A DNA stretch of 8,679 bases from Ardenticatenales bacterium (lineage in GTDB: Bacteria; Chloroflexota; Anaerolineae; Ardenticatenales; Ardenticatenaceae): positions 1 to 8,679 of the forward strand of contig JACCSL010001002.1 of assembly GCA_013812995.1 (NCBI GenBank). Reading direction: 5' to 3'. This document shows positions 6,625 through 8,679 of the stretch, piece after piece. Both the position numbers and the translations under genes were made by a program. Each line of letters begins with the position of its first letter. Position 1 is the first letter of the stretch. The notes beneath the pieces are model-generated. The model was not told the origin of the DNA and did no database searches. It worked only from the letters and a program-made list of their open reading frames with translations.

Positions 6625-7803
6625 GTGAAAAAACTGCGTGTAGGCGTGATCGGGGTGGGGGCCATTGCCACGGATGAGATCCATGGACATATCCCGAACT
6701 ATCTTCAGATTCCCGATGTGGAACTCGTGGCGATCAGCGATGTGAATGGGCGCAGGGCTCAGCACATCGCTGATCGCTTCGGGATTCCCCAGGTGTACAC
6801 CCATTACCGTGACATGCTCGCGCATACCGAGGTGGACGCGGTCAGTATTGCTGTTCCCAATTATCTTCATGCCACCATTGCTATTGGCTGCCTGGAGTTG
6901 GGGGTCAGCGTCCTTGTGGAAAAGCCGATGGCGCTTACCGCGCATGGTGCCCACAAGATGATTCAGGCGGCGAAGAAAAGCGGAAAGACCCTCTTTGTGG
7001 GGATGAATAACCGCTTCCGGGATGACACCCGCGCTCTCAAGTTGATGGTGCAGCAGGGAGCACTCGGCGACGTCTACTACGCCAAGGCCGGCTGGTTGCG
7101 CCGCGTGGGGGCCTCAACGACGAGCTCCTGGTTCACCTCCAAGGCGCAGGCCGGGGGTGGCCCCCTGTGGGACACTGGGCTCGTCATGCTCGATCTCTCG
7201 CTGTGGATGCTGGGTTTTCCCAGAGTGCGCTCGGTCTCGGGTACGATTCACTGTCCGCTCCACCTAGACCAGGAAGAGCGCATGGCGCTCAGCCCCTTCG
7301 AGGATCTTCCCTATCCCATTGAGGACTCGGCGACTGCGCTGATCCGCTTCCATGACCTGGACACCGCGCTGCTGCTGGAGGTCTCGACCCTCAGTATGTT
7401 GGGGATCAGTGATGACATTTATCTGCGGCTGGATGGAACGGGGGGCGGGGCCGAACTGCATAACCCGGAGGCGCGACCAGCGGATGTGCTGCGAATCCAC
7501 GGGGAATTGTTTGGCACGAAGATGGAATTTGCGCCCGTCCTGCCCGAGAGCAGTATCCCCTCTCACCGTCGCGAGTTGCAGCACTTTGTGGATGTATGTC
7601 TGGGGCGCGAGGCTCCGCTCATCACGCCGGAGCAGGGCTTTGCGGGCGTCCAGGTGATCGAGGCCATCTATCGTAGCGCCGAGCTCGGCAGCGCCGTTGA
7701 TCTGCCCTCCACGATGGACGAGGAGCCAACCCCGGCTGCCCCAACGCCCAGCGTCGCGATAGAAGCAGAACAGCCGATTCCAAAAGGAGCTTTAGATGCC
7801 TAG
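6625..7803 (+). CDS. Gfo/Idh/MocA-family NAD(P)-dependent oxidoreductase, 392 aa
   Basis: A dehydrogenase-family protein, usually acting on sugars, inositols or related polyols in the cytoplasm. The N-terminal Rossmann fold begins at once: KLRVGVIGVGAIA, residues 3-15, with the glycine loop that binds NAD(P). The family signature EKP is at 99-101, with the usual catalytic Lys100, followed by GMNNRFRDD. The C-terminal alpha/beta domain starts around residue 125 and contains GGGPLWDTGLVMLD. There the usual D-x-G-x-H pattern reads D183-T-G-L-V187, so the common catalytic His is absent. The last 30 or so residues (about 361-392) are a Pro/Ala/Glu-rich tail outside the normal fold. Start GTG 6625 is chosen for its Shine-Dalgarno. 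The next gene begins inside its last codons. The substrate cannot be named; a non-catalytic or altered-chemistry role is possible. Confidence 0.9.
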   Translation: MKKLRVGVIGVGAIATDEIHGHIPNYLQIPDVELVAISDVNGRRAQHIADRFGIPQVYTHYRDMLAHTEVDAVSIAVPNYLHATIAIGCLELGVSVLVEKPMALTAHGAHKMIQAAKKSGKTLFVGMNNRFRDDTRALKLMVQQGALGDVYYAKAGWLRRVGASTTSSWFTSKAQAGGGPLWDTGLVMLDLSLWMLGFPRVRSVSGTIHCPLHLDQEERMALSPFEDLPYPIEDSATALIRFHDLDTALLLEVSTLSMLGISDDIYLRLDGTGGGAELHNPEARPADVLRIHGELFGTKMEFAPVLPESSIPSHRRELQHFVDVCLGREAPLITPEQGFAGVQVIEAIYRSAELGSAVDLPSTMDEEPTPAAPTPSVAIEAEQPIPKGALDA

Positions 7804-7996
7804 TGAGCGGATGAACGAGCGGTTACAACGGTTAGCAGCCTATCTGGGGGGACATCCGCAGGGGGATAGACGCGATCAGCTTCTCAAGCAGGAGGTGCTT
7901 GCCATCTTGAAGCATCTTCCCAGAGAGAGCGCGGTGGACCAGGAAGTGATCCTGGAGCAGATTCGAGCCTACGGCTTGGGCCAGATGCTGGAGTAA
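7796..7996 (+). CDS. Small hypothetical protein, 66 aa
   Basis: I do not recognise a family. The ATG lies inside the last codons of the oxidoreductase gene (8-base overlap, different frame), with AAGGAG at 7784-7789 six bases upstream. That is a strong sign of a real, translationally coupled gene. The protein is highly charged and likely all-helical: helices around residues 5-17, 24-42 (RDQLLKQEVLAILKHL) and 47-60, with no Cys, no signal peptide and no membrane segment. A terminator follows 11 bases after the stop, so it is the last gene of the transcript. It could be a small adaptor or regulator of a neighbour, but nothing in the sequence shows which. Confidence 0.72.
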   Translation: MPSERMNERLQRLAAYLGGHPQGDRRDQLLKQEVLAILKHLPRESAVDQEVILEQIRAYGLGQMLE

Positions 7997-8007
7997 CGCC
8001 TTTTGAA

Positions 8008-8050
8008 GAAAACAGCCCCGACGATAACCCGTCGGGGCTGTTTTCGTTTT
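8008..8050. terminator. Bidirectional intrinsic terminator
   Basis: A perfect 16-bp stem (8008-8023 with 8030-8045) with core CAGCCCCGACG and a six-base ATAACC loop. On the + strand it is followed by TTTTCGTTTT; on the - strand by TTTTCTTC. It lies between the convergent ends of the 66-residue gene (7996) and tatA (8070) and should terminate both. Confidence 0.93.
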
Positions 8051-8069
8051 AGCCTGGAGAAAGCGGGCT

Positions 8070-8258
8070 TTAAAAGCTTTTTCGGTCGGGACCCTCTTCC
8101 AGCTTGGGGGTCTCATCCTTGCCGGTATGCACTTCATGCTTGAACTCGCGGATGCCACGGCCCAGTGCACCCCCAACGTCGCCCAATTTTCCCACTCCAA
8201 AGACAAGCACCAGAATCACAGCGATGATAAGCAGTTCGGGTAGGCCCAGTGTAGGCAT
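8070..8258 (-). CDS. tatA: Twin-arginine translocase subunit TatA/TatE, 62 aa
   Basis: The pore-forming component of the Tat pathway, which moves folded proteins across the cytoplasmic membrane. The product opens with MPTLGLPELLII and one short hydrophobic helix (about residues 5-19). This is followed by the FG-x-GKL hinge (20-24) and an amphipathic helix ending GRGIREFKHEV, the classic TatA architecture, then a short charged tail. At 62 aa it is at the lower end for the family. The common Pro after the hinge Lys-Leu is Gly here. The start at 8258 is preferred over an upstream in-frame ATG at 8312 because AAGGAG lies seven bases before it and the extra 18 residues would be foreign to the family. 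The neighbouring molybdoenzyme remnant, coded upstream on the same strand, fits Tat export. No tatC or tatB is seen in the window. Confidence 0.92.
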   Translation of the reverse strand: MPTLGLPELLIIAVILVLVFGVGKLGDVGGALGRGIREFKHEVHTGKDETPKLEEGPDRKSF

Positions 8259-8265
8259 GGAAAGT

Positions 8266-8271
8266 CTCCTT
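8266..8271 (-). promoter_or_regulatory. Shine-Dalgarno site for tatA
   Basis: AAGGAG on the - strand, seven bases before the ATG at 8258. It decides between this start and the longer in-frame frame beginning at 8312. Confidence 0.75.
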
Positions 8272-8300
8272 AATAGTACAGTGAGTGATTTTATGAACGT

Positions 8301-8309
8301 AGTGTAGCA
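8301..8309 (-). promoter_or_regulatory. Possible extended -10 promoter of tatA
   Basis: On the - strand, TGCTACACT fits the extended -10 pattern TGnTATAAT with four of six hexamer matches. There is no good -35. It would give a leader of roughly 36 bases. The form resembles the helicase promoter. Confidence 0.3.
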
Positions 8310-8317
8310 CAAAAGCG

Positions 8318-8362
8318 CTCAAGTTTCTGCTTCGTTGCTATCTAACCCATAGCAACCTTGAG
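8318..8362 (-). other. Stem-loop between the molybdoenzyme remnant and tatA
   Basis: GTTGCTAT (8334-8341) and ATAGCAAC (8349-8356) form a perfect 8-bp stem with a seven-base loop. An outer CTCAAG/CTTGAG pair (8318-8323 with 8357-8362) extends it across a ten-base one-sided bulge. It sits 17 bases beyond the stop of the oxidoreductase remnant. It could end that transcript, but no T tract follows directly, so it may be a processing or stability element instead. Confidence 0.4.
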
Positions 8363-8378
8363 GCCATTGCACAGGTAC

Positions 8379-8648
8379 CTAGCCGAAGCGCTCCTCGGTC
8401 CAGGGGTTGCCGTGGTTGTGGTAGCCGTACTGCTCCCAGAAGCCGCGCCGATCCTGCGGGAGAAACTCGAAGCCGCTCACCCACTTGGCGCTCTTCCAGA
8501 AGTAAAGCTCGGGCACGACGAGGCGCAAGGGCCAACCGTGCTCGGCGGTCAGCGGCTCCCCGCTGTGGGTGTGCGCGAGCTGGTTGCGCTCATGCAGGTT
8601 CTGTTGAAGTGGCAGGTTCGTGGTGTTGGCGCGATTGTGTTGCATCAT
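8379..8648 (-). pseudogene. C-terminal remnant of a sulfite-oxidase-family molybdopterin oxidoreductase
   Basis: The 89-residue product matches the C-terminal half of the SUO-fold molybdopterin-dependent oxidoreductases (about 200 aa when complete). Recognisable family strings are NTTNLPL, GEPLTAEHGWPLRLVVP, YFWKSAKWVSGFEFL, RRGFWEQYGYHNHG and the terminal PWTEERF. The natural C-terminus is intact. The N-terminal part, with the molybdopterin-ligating Cys, is missing: the frame runs back only a few codons from the ATG at 8648 before meeting TAG-TAA (8658-8663 on the - strand), and no Shine-Dalgarno is evident. Either an upstream frameshift or insertion disrupted the gene, or only this fragment remains. 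The window ends 16 bases further on, so the rest cannot be seen. If an intact version existed it would have been a molybdoenzyme, possibly a Tat client of the adjacent tatA. Confidence 0.6.
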
Positions 8649-8679
8649 CTTGTAGTTTTACTACGTCTGTTTGTTGAAG

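Noticed and set aside
8259..8312. Eighteen-residue N-terminal extension of TatA from the ATG at 8312
   Set aside because: TatA begins directly before its membrane helix, and the good Shine-Dalgarno at 8266-8271 lies inside this extension.

Overview
The window reads as a chromosomal piece of a GC-rich, two-strand-coding bacterium, most likely a Chloroflexota member of the Ktedonobacteria type. That guess rests on the gene mix (a two-domain KaiC-like ATPase joined to a lone receiver protein, a PcrA/UvrD helicase carrying an intein, a very short TatA), GTG starts, and a G-rich palindromic intergenic repeat at the left edge. No 16S, tRNA or other clean taxonomic marker is present, so the assignment is an inference. 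No rRNA, tRNA, CRISPR array or insertion sequence was seen.

Layout. Positions 1-146 hold the palindromic repeat and a leader without a convincing promoter. A 178-residue protein of unknown function (147-683, +) converges on a short beta-propeller fragment (715-1182, -). A 106-base intergenic region carries an extended -10 promoter for the central gene, a PcrA/UvrD-type superfamily 1 DNA helicase (1289-4678, +). This gene is interrupted inside helicase motif III by an in-frame 363-residue intein (2030-3118). The intein begins with Cys and ends His-Asn before an extein Ser, so all visible self-splicing residues are intact. Its centre lacks a recognisable LAGLIDADG motif and instead shows a GIY-YIG-like pattern. 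Most of the intein is far more AT-rich than the helicase.

Downstream lies a signalling cassette on the + strand: a tandem KaiC/RecA-fold ATPase (4746-6194) whose stop overlaps the start of a single-domain response regulator (6191-6544). After an 80-base gap with a hairpin and a strong ribosome binding site come a Gfo/Idh/MocA-family oxidoreductase (6625-7803) and an overlapping 66-residue protein (7796-7996). A perfect 16-bp stem-loop with flanking A and T tracts ends this group and can also serve the opposing gene.

The right end is coded on the - strand: tatA (8070-8258), and upstream of it the C-terminal half of a sulfite-oxidase-family molybdopterin oxidoreductase (8379-8648). That reading frame is closed by two consecutive stop codons just upstream, so here it looks like a remnant. 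A Tat component beside a molybdoenzyme is a sensible pairing, since Tat exports folded cofactor-loaded enzymes.

The most noteworthy items are the intein with its unusual insert and two-part base composition, the KaiC paralogue whose clock phosphorylation sites appear to be replaced, and the oxidoreductase lacking the usual family His.
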